This document shows positions 1-8,299 of a stretch of 34,500 nucleotides of DNA, one piece after another. Below the pieces are notes generated by a model. It was not told where the DNA came from, ran no database searches, and saw only the letters and a list, made by a program, of their open reading frames with translations. The stretch covers positions 199,001 through 233,500 of the forward strand of contig CAUYUJ010001692.1 in assembly GCA_963575745.1 (NCBI GenBank). The letters run 5' to 3'. Position numbers and translations under genes: made by a program. This stretch comes from Prorocentrum cordatum (taxonomy: Eukaryota; Sar; Dinophyceae; Prorocentrales; Prorocentraceae). Numbering within the stretch: position 1 is the stretch's first letter; each line of letters begins with the position of its first letter.

Positions 1-79
1 TCGTATCCGAGAAGACCCAGGGAGCGCCCAGTACAACCCGGGGAGGCAGCTGAAGGCTGCAAGCTGTATTGGCACGTGT

Positions 80-240
80 GAGGCTGCTGTTGCTGCAGCT
101 GCAGCCCTGCTGCTGCGTCGGCCCCCTGGGTGCCAGCTGCTGCTGCTGCTGCAGCTGCTGCGGCTGCTGCTGCTGTTGCAGCTGCCGTGCTGCAGCTGCT
201 GCTGCCGGCTTCCAGGGGTGTCCTGCTGCTGCTGATGTAG
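80..240. repeat. CTG/CAG trinucleotide-rich tract
   Basis: An imperfect run of CTG and CAG triplets broken by CCG and TTG. It is open in several frames on both strands only because the triplets lack stops, so I do not call a gene here. Confidence 0.8.
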
Positions 241-259
241 TGGGCGGGCTGCCGGGCAG

Positions 260-640
260 GCTGCGGGGCTGGCGGCCGCAGGCGGCGCCCGCGGCTCCAG
301 CGGCGGCCGCGGAGCCGGCGGCGCCGTCTGCGCCAGCGGCGCCCGCGGCGCAGGGAAGCCCGAGGGAGGGGCCGCGGGCGGCGGCCGCAGCCCCTGCTGC
401 GCCCGCTGCGCCCGCGGCGCATGGGGGGCCCAAGGGGGGGGGCGGCCGCCGACAGCGGCCGCGGCACCGTCGTCGCGCCAACGCCGCCAGCGGCGCCCGC
501 CGGCGCCGCGGCGCCCGAGGCGAAGGGGGGCGCGGCGGGCGGCCGCAGGCGGCGGCCGCAGGCGGCGGCCGCCGGCGGCGCCCGCGGCGCACCCGGCCCC
601 GCCGCGGCCGGGGCACGGCCACACCCAGGAGAAGCCAGAG
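260..640. repeat. GC-saturated low-complexity stretch
   Basis: Almost pure G and C, built from GGCGGC, CGGCCGC and GCCCGCGGCGC words. Every frame reads as Ala, Arg, Gly and Pro. I see no motif, start context or splice signal that would support a gene. Confidence 0.7.
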
Positions 641-848
641 TGAAATGAGGTGAAGCAAGGGCGGGCGCGCCCGCGGCTTAGGTGACGACCTTCCATTGTT
701 TCTGGTCCTTCCCGGGTACGCGGCGAACAGCGCGGTCCATCGCCGCCTGGCGCCCCCTGCCCGCGCCGTCACTTCCACCCAGGTACCGAAGCCGCACTTG
801 CGTCCAGTCAACGCCGAGGTCCAGCGCGTCGTCCATGGCCCGCGCGTC

Positions 849-1370
849 TCAGTTATGGCTGCGGAAGGACGACAGGAAGTTGACGCACGTTTGCTGGTCG
901 TGCCGCCGCGGGTCGAGCGCGCCACTGCAGCCGGGCAAGGCGTGCTGCTGGGCGAACGCGTGCCAGGCGCCTGTGAACCTCGCTCCCAGGGAGGCCTGAA
1001 GCCGCTTTATCGTCTCGCCAGGTGTCTCCCCGGGGAGGTCCCACTGGATGTCGCCGATTTTAGTTTTATATAGCTGCTGTCCCGTGTCTGGGTCTAAAGG
1101 TTCTGGACAGTGACGCGCGGCGGGACCCGCTACCAGGGGCGGGGTGGTCCTGCCGTCTGCCGCCCACCCGACCCGCCAGCGCGGTCGGCGTCGCTGGCCA
1201 GGTTTCGGCCCAGGGGCGGCGGGGAGACTGGAGGGTGGCCAGTCACAGAGGCTAGGCAGGGCGTCCACCCGCTGCCACGAAGACGCGCTGGGGGAACGTT
1301 CCGGCCGCGCTGCCGTTGCTCCTCGGCGCTCGAGCTCGCGCCCTTGCCTGGGAGGGAGGGGCCAGGGCAA
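849..1370 (-). CDS. Possible 3'-terminal exon, unknown protein
   Basis: Only the last 75 or so residues (about 849-1080) look like protein with balanced composition, including GDIQWDLPGE, ETIKRLQASLGARF and WHAFAQQH, ending in a TGA codon. The earlier part of the frame is Arg/Pro/Ala-rich and may be intron or unrelated. It lies at the 3' end of the minus-strand repetitive locus that starts near 7.05 kb and could be its final exon. I do not recognise the family, and no splice acceptor is clear upstream. Confidence 0.3.
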   Translation of the reverse strand: MPWPLPPRQGRELERRGATAARPERSPSASSWQRVDALPSLCDWPPSSLPAAPGPKPGQRRRPRWRVGWAADGRTTPPLVAGPAARHCPEPLDPDTGQQLYKTKIGDIQWDLPGETPGETIKRLQASLGARFTGAWHAFAQQHALPGCSGALDPRRHDQQTCVNFLSSFRSHN

Positions 1371-2664
1371 GTGGTGTCAGCCAGGGGAGTGAGGCGGTGG
1401 GTGGTTGTCTGTCCCTGTTCTTGCCCATGCTCCCGTTCCTGCGCTGGCGCCACTTCCGCGCCCCCCCCGTGGGCGACCGCAGCTCCTGCTCATCGGGCTC
1501 TTCCGGCTCATGCTCCGCATGCTGCTCACGCACGCTGCTCTGCGACTGTTCCGACTGGTTGGGCCCGCCGCCGGAATCGTCTATGGCTTCGCGGGGCGCG
1601 GCGGCTATTGGGGCACGGAAGCCCGGCGGGGACTTGCGGGTTGGCGCGGGCCGCGCGGTTGGCCGCCAGGGAAAGGCCGAGTCGCCTCCAGCAGCTGGGG
1701 CTGAGAGGACCGCTGCGCTGTGGTAAGCGGGGGCAGGCCCCTCCCGTTGGCGCTCGCCTTCAGACCCGCGCCCGCCCTCGCCCACGAGCGCGCCCCCGTC
1801 TGTCGCAGCGTGACTTTCGTCATGTGTGGGAGTGCTGCGGGTCGCACCTGGCCCAGGCACGTTGTCAGACACCGTTTCTTTCGCCGGGGCGGGGGTCGCC
1901 TTCCTCGGCGTGGTCCGGCCTTCGGGCGAGAGCGGCTGCGGTTCGCTGTCCGTTCGGGCGGATTCGCTGACAGGGGAACGAGGGCGAATGGGCGCGAAGG
2001 GACTTCTCTCGACAAGCTGGCGGACGGCCTCGATGTCCTGCCTCTGCAAGGCGTGTTCGTGGTTACCCAGCGAGGGGCCTTCGAGAGTGCCAGGGGCGGC
2101 GGCGGGCGGAGTCACAGCGGGGCGTCGTCGGGTCTCGCCGCCAACCAGATGTATCGACAGCCCCAGGCTTTGCAAGTAATGGGCTCCGTATCGACCGTCG
2201 GCCACGGGGATGGCCTCGGAGGCGCTGGCTGGAGGGTCGGTGCCGATCGCAAACGCGCGCCCGTCTGTGGCCCGCGCGCACGCGCGCTCCGGCGTGAACT
2301 CCTGACCCTCGATGTTGCGAGGAGGCTCGGGATAACCTCCACCATCCGCTCGGGGAGGCGTCGTGGAACTCTTCTCGGGAGGAGGCTGGTCTCCGACCGC
2401 GGGCGCCCCCTCAGCAGCAATCCCACCTGTCGCCACGATGCTGTTGCCAGGGGGGGAGCAATGGGCAATGAGGTGGTGGCCGACAGCCCCGGCGACTGGC
2501 AATGTGATAGCTTGAGTTCGCGCCGCAACAGCTTGAGCCACAACCGCTCGAGCCTCAACAACGAGACCGCCCCCAGGACGCTGATAGGAGTGAGGGGCTG
2601 CGGGGGCGCCAGCATGGTTGTCTCCTGGGCGGGAAGGCACCGGCGCGCTGTGGCTGACGACCAC
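1252..2664 (-). CDS. Long Pro/Ser/Glu-rich open frame, unknown
   Basis: A 470-residue open frame of disordered composition with no recognisable domain. Its N-terminal third (about 2250-2664) is one copy of a module repeated elsewhere on this strand, with the peptides AQAVAARTQAI, GNSIVATGG, GAPAVGDQ and PRADGGGY. The middle is Glu/Ser/Pro-rich (SEPQPLSPEGRTTP) and the end Arg-rich. The module identity ties it to the frames at 2.7-5.6 kb, so this is probably one minus-strand transcription unit read toward low coordinates. Whether it is translated is unknown; the opposite strand is also open over much of it because of the high GC content. Confidence 0.3.
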   Translation of the reverse strand: MVVSHSAPVPSRPGDNHAGAPAAPHSYQRPGGGLVVEARAVVAQAVAARTQAITLPVAGAVGHHLIAHCSPPGNSIVATGGIAAEGAPAVGDQPPPEKSSTTPPRADGGGYPEPPRNIEGQEFTPERACARATDGRAFAIGTDPPASASEAIPVADGRYGAHYLQSLGLSIHLVGGETRRRPAVTPPAAAPGTLEGPSLGNHEHALQRQDIEAVRQLVERSPFAPIRPRSPVSESARTDSEPQPLSPEGRTTPRKATPAPAKETVSDNVPGPGATRSTPTHDESHAATDGGALVGEGGRGSEGERQREGPAPAYHSAAVLSAPAAGGDSAFPWRPTARPAPTRKSPPGFRAPIAAAPREAIDDSGGGPNQSEQSQSSVREQHAEHEPEEPDEQELRSPTGGARKWRQRRNGSMGKNRDRQPPTASLPWLTPLALAPPSQARARARAPRSNGSAAGTFPQRVFVAAGGRPA

Positions 2665-3240
2665 CTGTTCGGTTTGTAGTTCTCCCAGGGGACTACTGCA
2701 GCTGAAGGCCGCACGTTCCCGCGTGAACTCCCGACTCTCTATGCTTCGAGGAGGCTCGAGATATCCTCCATCATCCGCTCGGGGAGGCGTCGTGGACCTC
2801 CTTTCGGGAGCAGGCCGGTCTCCGAGCGCGGGCGCGCCCTCAGCGGCATTCCCGACTGTCGCCGCGATACTGTTGCCAGGGGGGCACGCAATTTCGGCCG
2901 CATCTTCCGCCTCGACAACGAGACCGCCCCCAGGGCGCTGATAGGAGTGAGGGTTGTAGGAAAGCCTGCTCGGTCGTTTCGTGGAGGGGAAGGCGCCGGC
3001 GCGCTGTGGCCGACGACCACCTGTTCGGGCCGTAGCACTCCCAGGGGACTACTGCAGCTGAAGGTCGCGCGTTCCAGCGTGAACTCCTGACCCTCGATGT
3101 TGCGACGAGGCCCGAGATTTCCTCCACCATCCGCTCGGGGAGTCGCCGTGGACCTCACGTCGGGAGGAAGCTGGTCTCCGACCGCGGGCGCTCCCTCAGC
3201 GGCGCCCCCACCTGTCGCCGCGATACTGTTGCCAGGGGGG
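2286..3240 (-). repeat. Three tandem copies of a 170-bp module
   Basis: Copies at 2286-2456, 2714-2884 and 3071-3240 share a GTGAACTCC-type left part, CATCCGCTCGGGGAG, GGTCTCCGA, GGGCGC and an end TGTTGCCAGGGGGG. Spacing between copies is 429 and then 356 bases. Substitutions are scattered, so the copies are not recent. In the minus direction they encode the repeated peptides GQEFT, RADGGG and APAVGDQ. A fourth, 5'-truncated copy sits at 5285-5409. Confidence 0.85.
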
Positions 3241-3359
3241 AGCAATGGGATATGAGGCGTTGGCCGACAGCCCCGGCAACTGGCAATGTGATAGCTTGAG
3301 CTCGTGCCGCAACAGCTTGAGCCCCAACCGCTTGAGCATCCACAGATACGCCTTGGGGT

Positions 3360-3510
3360 CTCGAGCAGAAGGCTCGTCCCGCCTGTGACTCCCGAGGTGA
3401 AGGCTCGTCTCTTCTGAAGCTGTGAGATGCACCTTGGAGACTCGTGCCGAAGGCTCGTCCTTCCTGTGACTCCCGAGCTGAAGGCTCGTCTCGTCTGTGA
3501 CCGTCAGCAT
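3360..3510 (-). repeat. GAGCTGAAGGCTCGTC short-repeat cluster 1
   Basis: Four copies of a core close to CGAGCTGAAGGCTCGTC, spaced by roughly 30 or 50 bases. The minus strand reads RRDEPSAR and similar. CGAGC and GCTCG flank TGAAG in each good copy, so each copy can form a 5-bp stem. The same cluster recurs at 4093-4345 and 5515-5680. Confidence 0.8.
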
Positions 3511-4132
3511 GGGGGGCGGCTGAGGGGCGGGAGTCCACGGGATTAGCTGGATGCCCAGGGAGCTGATTGGCAGGCGCGCCGCCGTCAACGTCCATCTGCC
3601 CATGTAAAGTCTCCCGGGCTACAGGCCCCTCCACTCTCGCTGCTTCGCCCGGCGCTCCCCGGGCTGAAGGCCCGTCTTCTGCGTGTGCGACCTGGTCGCG
3701 CCCGGGGGGGGCGGCGGGCGGAAGGCGGGGGCCGTTTTGACGCAGGCTCAGGTCAGCTGGAGGGGTCAGTTGCGCGACCAGGACGGAGGTCTCCACGGTC
3801 AAGGGATCGACCCCCTCGCAGCTGAAGGCTGCTCCTCTGTCTTGACGCGTCCAAGGGAGGGTGGTCGGCGGAGTGTGGGCGTGAGCCAATGGGATGTGGA
3901 TCGGGGACGTGGGCGGCCTGCGCTCGGTCCACCCACCCATCGTCACCGCTGCCACCCCACTGGGCAGCCTCAAGCATAGGCCGTCCACCCTCGTTGGACA
4001 GGCTCCTGGGCCGATCTTCGAGAATGCCGCCGTCACTCATGACCGCAGTCTCTGCGGCGCTCTCGGCGTCCGTGGGCATCGTCTCTGGTTCTCGAGCTGA
4101 AGGCTCGTCCCTTCTGAAGCTGTGAGATGCGC
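3466..4132 (-). repeat. Segmental duplication, copy A
   Basis: This 667-base block matches 4301-5280. The offset is 835 bases over its first half (CATGTAAAGTCTCCCGGG at 3601 and 4436) and 1148 bases over its second half (GAGGGTGGTCGGCGGAGTG at 3857 and 5005). Copy A has a 26-base segment (3831-3856) where copy B has 306 bases. The minus strand is open through most of it (ARETLHGQMDVDGG, HRCHPTGQ in other frames), but no domain is recognisable. Confidence 0.85.
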
Positions 4133-4345
4133 CTTGGAGACTCGAGCTGAAGGCTCGTCCCGCCTGTGACTCCCGAGCTGAAGGCTCGTCCCGTCTGCGA
4201 CGGCCGTCGTCGGCGGCGTCGGCGTCGTGGTGGTCAGGCTCGTCTCTTCTGAAGCTGTGAGATACGCCTTGGAGACTCGAGATGAAGGCTCGTCCCTCCT
4301 GTGATTCCCGAGCTGAGGGCTCGTCCCGCCTGTGACTGTCAGCTT
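4093..4345 (-). repeat. GAGCTGAAGGCTCGTC short-repeat cluster 2
   Basis: Six or seven copies of the core described for 3360-3510, alternating about 30-base and 50-base spacings. The longer spacing carries CTTCTGAAGCTGTGAGATGC. A short (GTCG)-rich insert near 4200-4235 separates two groups. Confidence 0.8.
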
Positions 4346-5280
4346 GGGGGGCGGGTGAGGGGCGGGAGTCCGAGGTGTTAAAGGGATGCCCAGGGAGCTG
4401 ATTGGCAGCCGTGCCGCCGTCAACGTCCATCTGCCCATGTAAAGTCTCCCGGGCTACAGGCTCCTCCACTCTCGCTGCTTCGCCCGGCGCCCCCCGGGCT
4501 GAAGGCCCGTCTTCTGCGTGAACAACCTGGTCGCGCCCGGGGGAGGCGGCGGGCGGAAGGCGGGGGGGAAGGGGGGGGGGGGGGGCGGGGAGGCCGTTTT
4601 GACGAAGGCCCAGGTCAGATGGTGGGGTCGGTTGTTGCGCGACCAGGACGGAGGCCTCACCGTCAAGGAACGCATCGCCCCCCTCGCAGCTGAAGGCTTT
4701 GTGCGTGGCTGCCTTTTGTTCTATTTGCTGCTCACATGTTGTTTTCTTGTGCCTGCCTCTTTTGCAGTCTTGTGCTGTTCGTTTTTTTTGCCTGTTTGCT
4801 TGCTGCTATCTGTGTTTGCTTGTTTTGGTTGCTCTTTGCTTGTGTGTGCTTGTTCTCCACCATGCCTGCTGTTGTATGTTGTTGTTTCCTGCTTTGCTCC
4901 AACGCCAGCTTCTTGACTCTCTGCTTGACAACCCTTGCCCTGCGAACTTCCCTTGTATCCTCCGGCTTGCATCCTCTCTGGTAAACCCTAGGACCTTCAA
5001 AGAGGAGGGTGGTCGGCGGAGTGTGGGCGTGAGCCAATGGGATGTGGATCGGGGACGTGGGCGGCCTGCGCTCGGTCCACCCACCCATCGTCACCGCTGC
5101 CACCCCACTGGGCAGCCTCAAGCACAGGCCGCCCACCCTCGTTGGACACGCTCCTGGGCCGATCTTCGAGAATGCCGCCGCCACTCATGGCCGCAGTCTC
5201 TGCGGCGCTCTCGGCGTCCATGGGCATCGTCTCTGGCTCTCGAGCTGAAGGCTCGTCCCTTCCGAAGCTGTGAGATGCGC
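4301..5280 (-). repeat. Segmental duplication, copy B, interrupted
   Basis: The partner of 3466-4132. It carries an expanded G run near 4567-4590 and a 306-base replacement at 4699-5004. Outside these two differences the copies align nearly base for base, so the interruption arose after duplication in one copy or was lost from the other. Confidence 0.85.
4699..5004. mobile_element. 306-bp T/G-rich replacement in copy B
   Basis: The sequence between GCTGAAGGCT and GAGGGTGGTC is rich in TTG, TGCTTG and TTTT, unlike its GC-rich surroundings. Copy A has 26 different bases at the same point. Composition resembles an intron or small insertion. I see no clear terminal inverted repeats or target-site duplication, and on the minus strand no canonical GT donor sits exactly at the edge, so its nature is open. 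Confidence 0.5.
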
Positions 5281-5284
5281 CCGT

Positions 5285-5409
5285 GGAGACTCCACCATCC
5301 GCTCGGGGAGGCGTCGTGGACCTCTTGTCGGGGGGAAGCTGGTCTCCGACCGCGGGCGCCCCCTCGGCAGCACTCCCGCCTGTCGCCACGATGCTGTTGC
5401 CAGGGGGGG
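5285..5409 (-). repeat. Fourth, truncated copy of 170-bp module
   Basis: It begins at CATCCGCTCGGGGAGGCG and runs to GCTGTTGCCAGGGGGG, matching the 3' two thirds of the modules at 2286-3240. It is followed on the same side by the AATGAGAGATGAGG-type segment that also follows the copies at 2456 and 3240. Confidence 0.8.
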
Positions 5410-5699
5410 AGCAATGAGAGATGAGGTGGTGGCCGACAGCCCCGGCGACTGGCAATGCGATAGCTTGAGCTCGTGCCGCCGCAGTTTGAGCCCCAACCGC
5501 TTGAGCATCAACAGATACGCCTTGGAGTCTCGAGCAGAAGGCTCGTCCCGCCTGTGACTCCCGAGCTGAAGGCTCGTCTCTTCTGAAGCTGTGAGATGCG
5601 CCTTGGAGATTCGAGCTGAAGGCTCGTCCCGCCTGTGACTCCCGAGCTGAAGGCTCGTCCCGTCTGCGACTGTCAAGAATTTCCTCTTCCAACCCCCTG

Positions 5700-5860
5700 T
5701 CGTCGTCGTGGTCGTGCTCGCGCTCGTGGTCGTGGTCGTGGTCGTCGTCGTCGTCGTCGCGGCGACGGCGCCCATGGAGGTCGTCGTCGGCGGCATCGGC
5801 GTCGTGGCGGTCGTGGTCGTAGTCGTCGTCGGCGTAGTCGTCGAGGTGACGGCGCCTGAT
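5700..5860. repeat. GTC/GAC trinucleotide tract
   Basis: A run of GTCGTC, GTGGTC and GGCGTC. Read on the minus strand it gives poly-Thr in the PPR frame or Asp/His runs in the neighbouring frame. It lies directly downstream of the PPR units. Confidence 0.85.
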
Positions 5861-5876
5861 GAAGGCCTGAGGATGC

Positions 5877-6865
5877 AGTAGGTGATGATGTTTGGCTCCA
5901 GCTGCACGTTCGCCATCACGCTCAGCAGTGCCACAGTCTGCAACCAACGCCGACGCTTGCTTTTCTCGCACGCGCCGTTCGCGGCGAAGTGCGCGTTGAT
6001 GTTGGGCCCCAGCTTCACTGCCACAATCTCTCCCAGCAGCGCCACCACCTGCTGCCACAGCTGGAACCTGTTCTTCTCGCAAGCGCTCTCCACAGTGCCG
6101 TTGGTGATGACGTTGGGCTCCAGCTGCGCGTCCACCATCTCGCTCAGCAGCGCCATTGCCTGCTGTCACTGCCAACGCCCGCCCTTCTCGCACCAGCTGC
6201 TCTGGGTGTGGAAGGCGATGATGTTGGGCTCCAGCTGCAGGAGCGCCATCTCGCTCAGCAGCGCCGTGGTCTGCAACCACTGCCGACGACTGCTCTTCTC
6301 GCACGCGGTGTTCACAGTGACGTAGGTGACCATGTTGGGCTCCAGCTTCACGGCCGCGATCTCGCCAAGCAGCGCCACGTCCTGCCGCCGCTGCTGACGC
6401 CTGCTCTTCACGCACGCAGTCTTCACGGCGCCGTAGGTGATGATGTTGGGCTCCAGCTGCACGTCCGCCATCGCGCTCAGCAGCGCCACAACCTGCAAAC
6501 GCTGCCGACGACTGCCCTTCTCGCGCGCCCAGCTCGCCCAGCTCGCACTCGAAGGCGCGCAGCGGGGAGACCGTGATCGGCGGCCGCGGCGGCCACTGCG
6601 CCCCGGCCGCCGCGCGCCTGCGGCGGCGCGGCCGCGCGGTCGGGCCGGGCTGGCAGCGCGAGCCACGGCGGCAGCGGCCGGGGCGGCCGTCGCCGCCGCA
6701 CGGCCGCGGAGGCCTCGCGGCCACGCCGAGGGCCGCCAGGCGGCCGCGCGGCAGCATCATTCTGAGCATCCGCGGCGCCAGCCCCGGGGGCGGCGCCGCG
6801 TGGCGGCAGGCGGCCACGCGCCGCTGGCGGCGGCGGCGGGCCGCAGGCGTCTCCGCCGGGGGCAT
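5877..6865 (-). pseudogene. PPR-repeat protein, frame-broken retrogene
   Basis: PPR proteins bind organelle RNA through arrays of helical hairpins. Minus-strand units run 6444-6334, 6333-6223, 6222-6112, 6111-6001 and 6000-5890, each with the pattern ITY...ACEK...ALLSEM...LEPN, preceded and followed by partial units. Each unit is 37 residues, against the usual 35. The first ATG (6865) begins an Arg/Ala-rich leader that could be a targeting peptide and leads into ITVSPLRAFE. There a 28-base insertion, containing GAGCTGGGC twice, shifts the frame before KGSRRQ. A TGA at 6168-6166 replaces the Trp found at position 19 of neighbouring units. Both defects argue for a dead copy. SL relicts lie just upstream, marking it as a retroposed mRNA. 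Confidence 0.75.
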
Positions 6866-6970
6866 GGCCCGGCGGGCGGGGGGGGGGGGGAGGGCGACCT
6901 CCGTCCCCACCCCCCCAGGCGGGGAGGCCGGAGGCCAGGGGCGGGCCCCCGGCCGCGGCCGCGCAGGCCG
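6600..6970. repeat. GC-rich leader region of the PPR retrogene
   Basis: Dense in CGGCCGC, GGCGGC and a G14 run near 6879-6892. It separates the SL relicts from the PPR units and contains the likely ATG at 6865. Apart from the Arg/Ala-rich reading on the minus strand I see no domain. Confidence 0.6.
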
Positions 6971-6971
6971 G

Positions 6972-7046
6972 CTTGGCCACCTCGAGCCAGAGCGGCCTTG
7001 AGCCAGTGGCTTGAGCCAGGGGGGGCTTGAGCCAAAAGGCTACGGA
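6972..7046 (-). repeat. Tandem DinoSL relicts (five in a row)
   Basis: Reading the minus strand 5' to 3': 7046-7026 gives TCCGTAGCC directly followed by TTTTGGCTCAAG, which is the 22-base dinoflagellate spliced leader minus one A. Then 7025-7010 ends CTGGCTCAAG, 7009-6997 is CCACTGGCTCAAG, 6996-6981 ends CTGGCTCGAG, and 6980-6972 is GTGGCCAAG. Each unit ends in AG, as expected if every new leader was trans-spliced onto the AG of an older one. This is the known signature of repeatedly retroposed dinoflagellate mRNAs. The gene it leads is the PPR frame below 6865. Confidence 0.93.
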
Positions 7047-7058
7047 CGCTGGTGGGGA

Positions 7059-7082
7059 TTATATATATATATATATATATAC
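7059..7082. repeat. (TA)n microsatellite
   Basis: An uninterrupted TA run of about 11 units, just beyond the 5' end of the SL relict array. Confidence 0.95.
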
Positions 7083-7145
7083 AGCCGCAGGCGGAAGCGC
7101 CAGCGGCGGAAGGTCGCGAACGGGCCGCGGACGCGACTAAATTAC

Positions 7146-7505
7146 CTAACGCGCGCAGGGCCGCGGATCAGGCGGCTCACGACAGCGTCCAGGGAAGACG
7201 ATGCAGTCCAGGTGCCATGACAGCCCCTGAACGGGCAGGCAGGTGCGTCCAACAGGCCTGAGGTAGGCACCGAGACCACCAATCGCGGCCCGAATGGCGC
7301 GAAAACGTTCCAACGTCCAAGAGCGAACAAGGGAACGGCCGAAGACGCCAGCCCCAGCCTGTCGAACACAGAGGTCGGGGTGGTAGGTCCAGCGAGGATC
7401 CCACCGGCGGTAGCGAGCCGCGGCGTCAGCGACAGCGTCAACAATTTCGCGAAGCGTCAACAATTTCTGATGTCGGCCGCGTCGGCGAAAGCGATGGCAA
7501 CGCAT
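7146..7505 (-). CDS. Possible exon, unknown protein
   Basis: An open frame of 119 residues with balanced composition and no simple repeats, unusual for this part of the window: LREIVDAVADAAARYRR, WDPRWTYHPDLCV, RSLVRSWTLERFRAIR and LSWHLDCIVFPGR. No family is recognised. It could be an exon of a minus-strand gene lying upstream of the SL relict array, or part of a decayed element. The other frames here are also open, so confidence is low. Confidence 0.3.
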   Translation of the reverse strand: MRCHRFRRRGRHQKLLTLREIVDAVADAAARYRRWDPRWTYHPDLCVRQAGAGVFGRSLVRSWTLERFRAIRAAIGGLGAYLRPVGRTCLPVQGLSWHLDCIVFPGRCREPPDPRPCAR

Positions 7506-7536
7506 TGTGCGGTGTGCATGAGGCCTTGGCCAGTGG

Positions 7537-8005
7537 CCCCGTAGTAATAGTGAGGATGGTGATTGTGTTTGCGGCGATCCTGATCATGATGATCACGGCG
7601 TTCCTGGTGATGATGATGACCACAGCGATGATGGTGATGATGGTGATGGTGCTGATGCTGATGATGCTGAGTATGACAATGGTGGTGGTGATGATGCTGA
7701 TGATGGTGATGATGGTAGTGGTGATGAGGATGCTGATGATGATGATGATGAAGGTGGTGGTGATGAGGGTAAGGTTGATGATGATGCTGCTGTTGATGAT
7801 GGTCATGTTTTTTTTTTTTTTTCTCAGGAAACCGCTGAGGATGATGATGAAGATGAGGAGGCGATCAAGACGACGACGATGACGATGACGATGACGCGAT
7901 CCTAATGATGATTATGCTACTGATGATGGTCATCATGCGGATGAGGATGATGAGGATGATGTTCATTATCACGAGCATGATGATCATATTCATCCTCAGC
8001 AGCAT
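7537..8005. repeat. (GAT/ATG)n degenerate microsatellite
   Basis: Degenerate GATGATG and GGTGAT DNA, broken at 7808-7822 by a T15 run followed by CTCAGG. T15-CTCAG would serve well as a plus-strand splice acceptor, and what follows reads ETAEDDDEDEEAI, but I cannot tie it to a gene. Confidence 0.85.
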
Positions 8006-8017
8006 CTGATCATAACA

Positions 8018-8118
8018 ACCATCAGCACCATCATCATCAGCATCATCATCAGCATCATCAGCATCAACATCAGCATCATCATCATCACCATCATCATCGT
8101 CGTCATCACCATCATCAG
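8018..8118. repeat. (CAT/ATC)n microsatellite, inverted partner
   Basis: About 100 bases of CATCATCAGCATCAT. It is the reverse complement in kind of the GAT-rich DNA at 7537-7800, so the two could pair over long imperfect stretches. Confidence 0.9.
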
Positions 8119-8148
8119 ATTTGTGTCACTGTTTTCATTCGCGCAATT

Positions 8149-8171
8149 CCGCAGCCGTTCGGGGGCTGAAG
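8149..8171 (+). other. Weak SL-like sequence
   Basis: CCGCAGCCGTT, then CGG and GGGCTGAAG, resembles CCGTAGCC...TTGGCTCAAG with a two-base insertion. It has the same AGCCG variant seen before several starts on the right. No ATG lies within 60 bases downstream, so this may be coincidence. Confidence 0.25.
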
Positions 8172-8299
8172 GCGCAAGGGCCGACATAGGTGCCGGATAT
8201 TCCCTCCGTGGTTACGTGTCGTGGACGTGGCAAGGGCTGGGGTAGTCAGCTACCTGGCGCGCTGTCCAGCCTGCCATGCTCCTCCAGCCGCTGCGGGCT

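Noticed and set aside
69-653. Ala/Arg/Cys-rich open frames at the left end
   Set aside because: They arise from CTG/CGG triplets and GC saturation, and are open on overlapping frames with no domain.
4997-6910. 637-residue frame through the PPR region as the true protein
   Set aside because: It reads the PPR units out of frame; the ITY/ACEK/ALLSEM/LEPN pattern appears only in the neighbouring frame.
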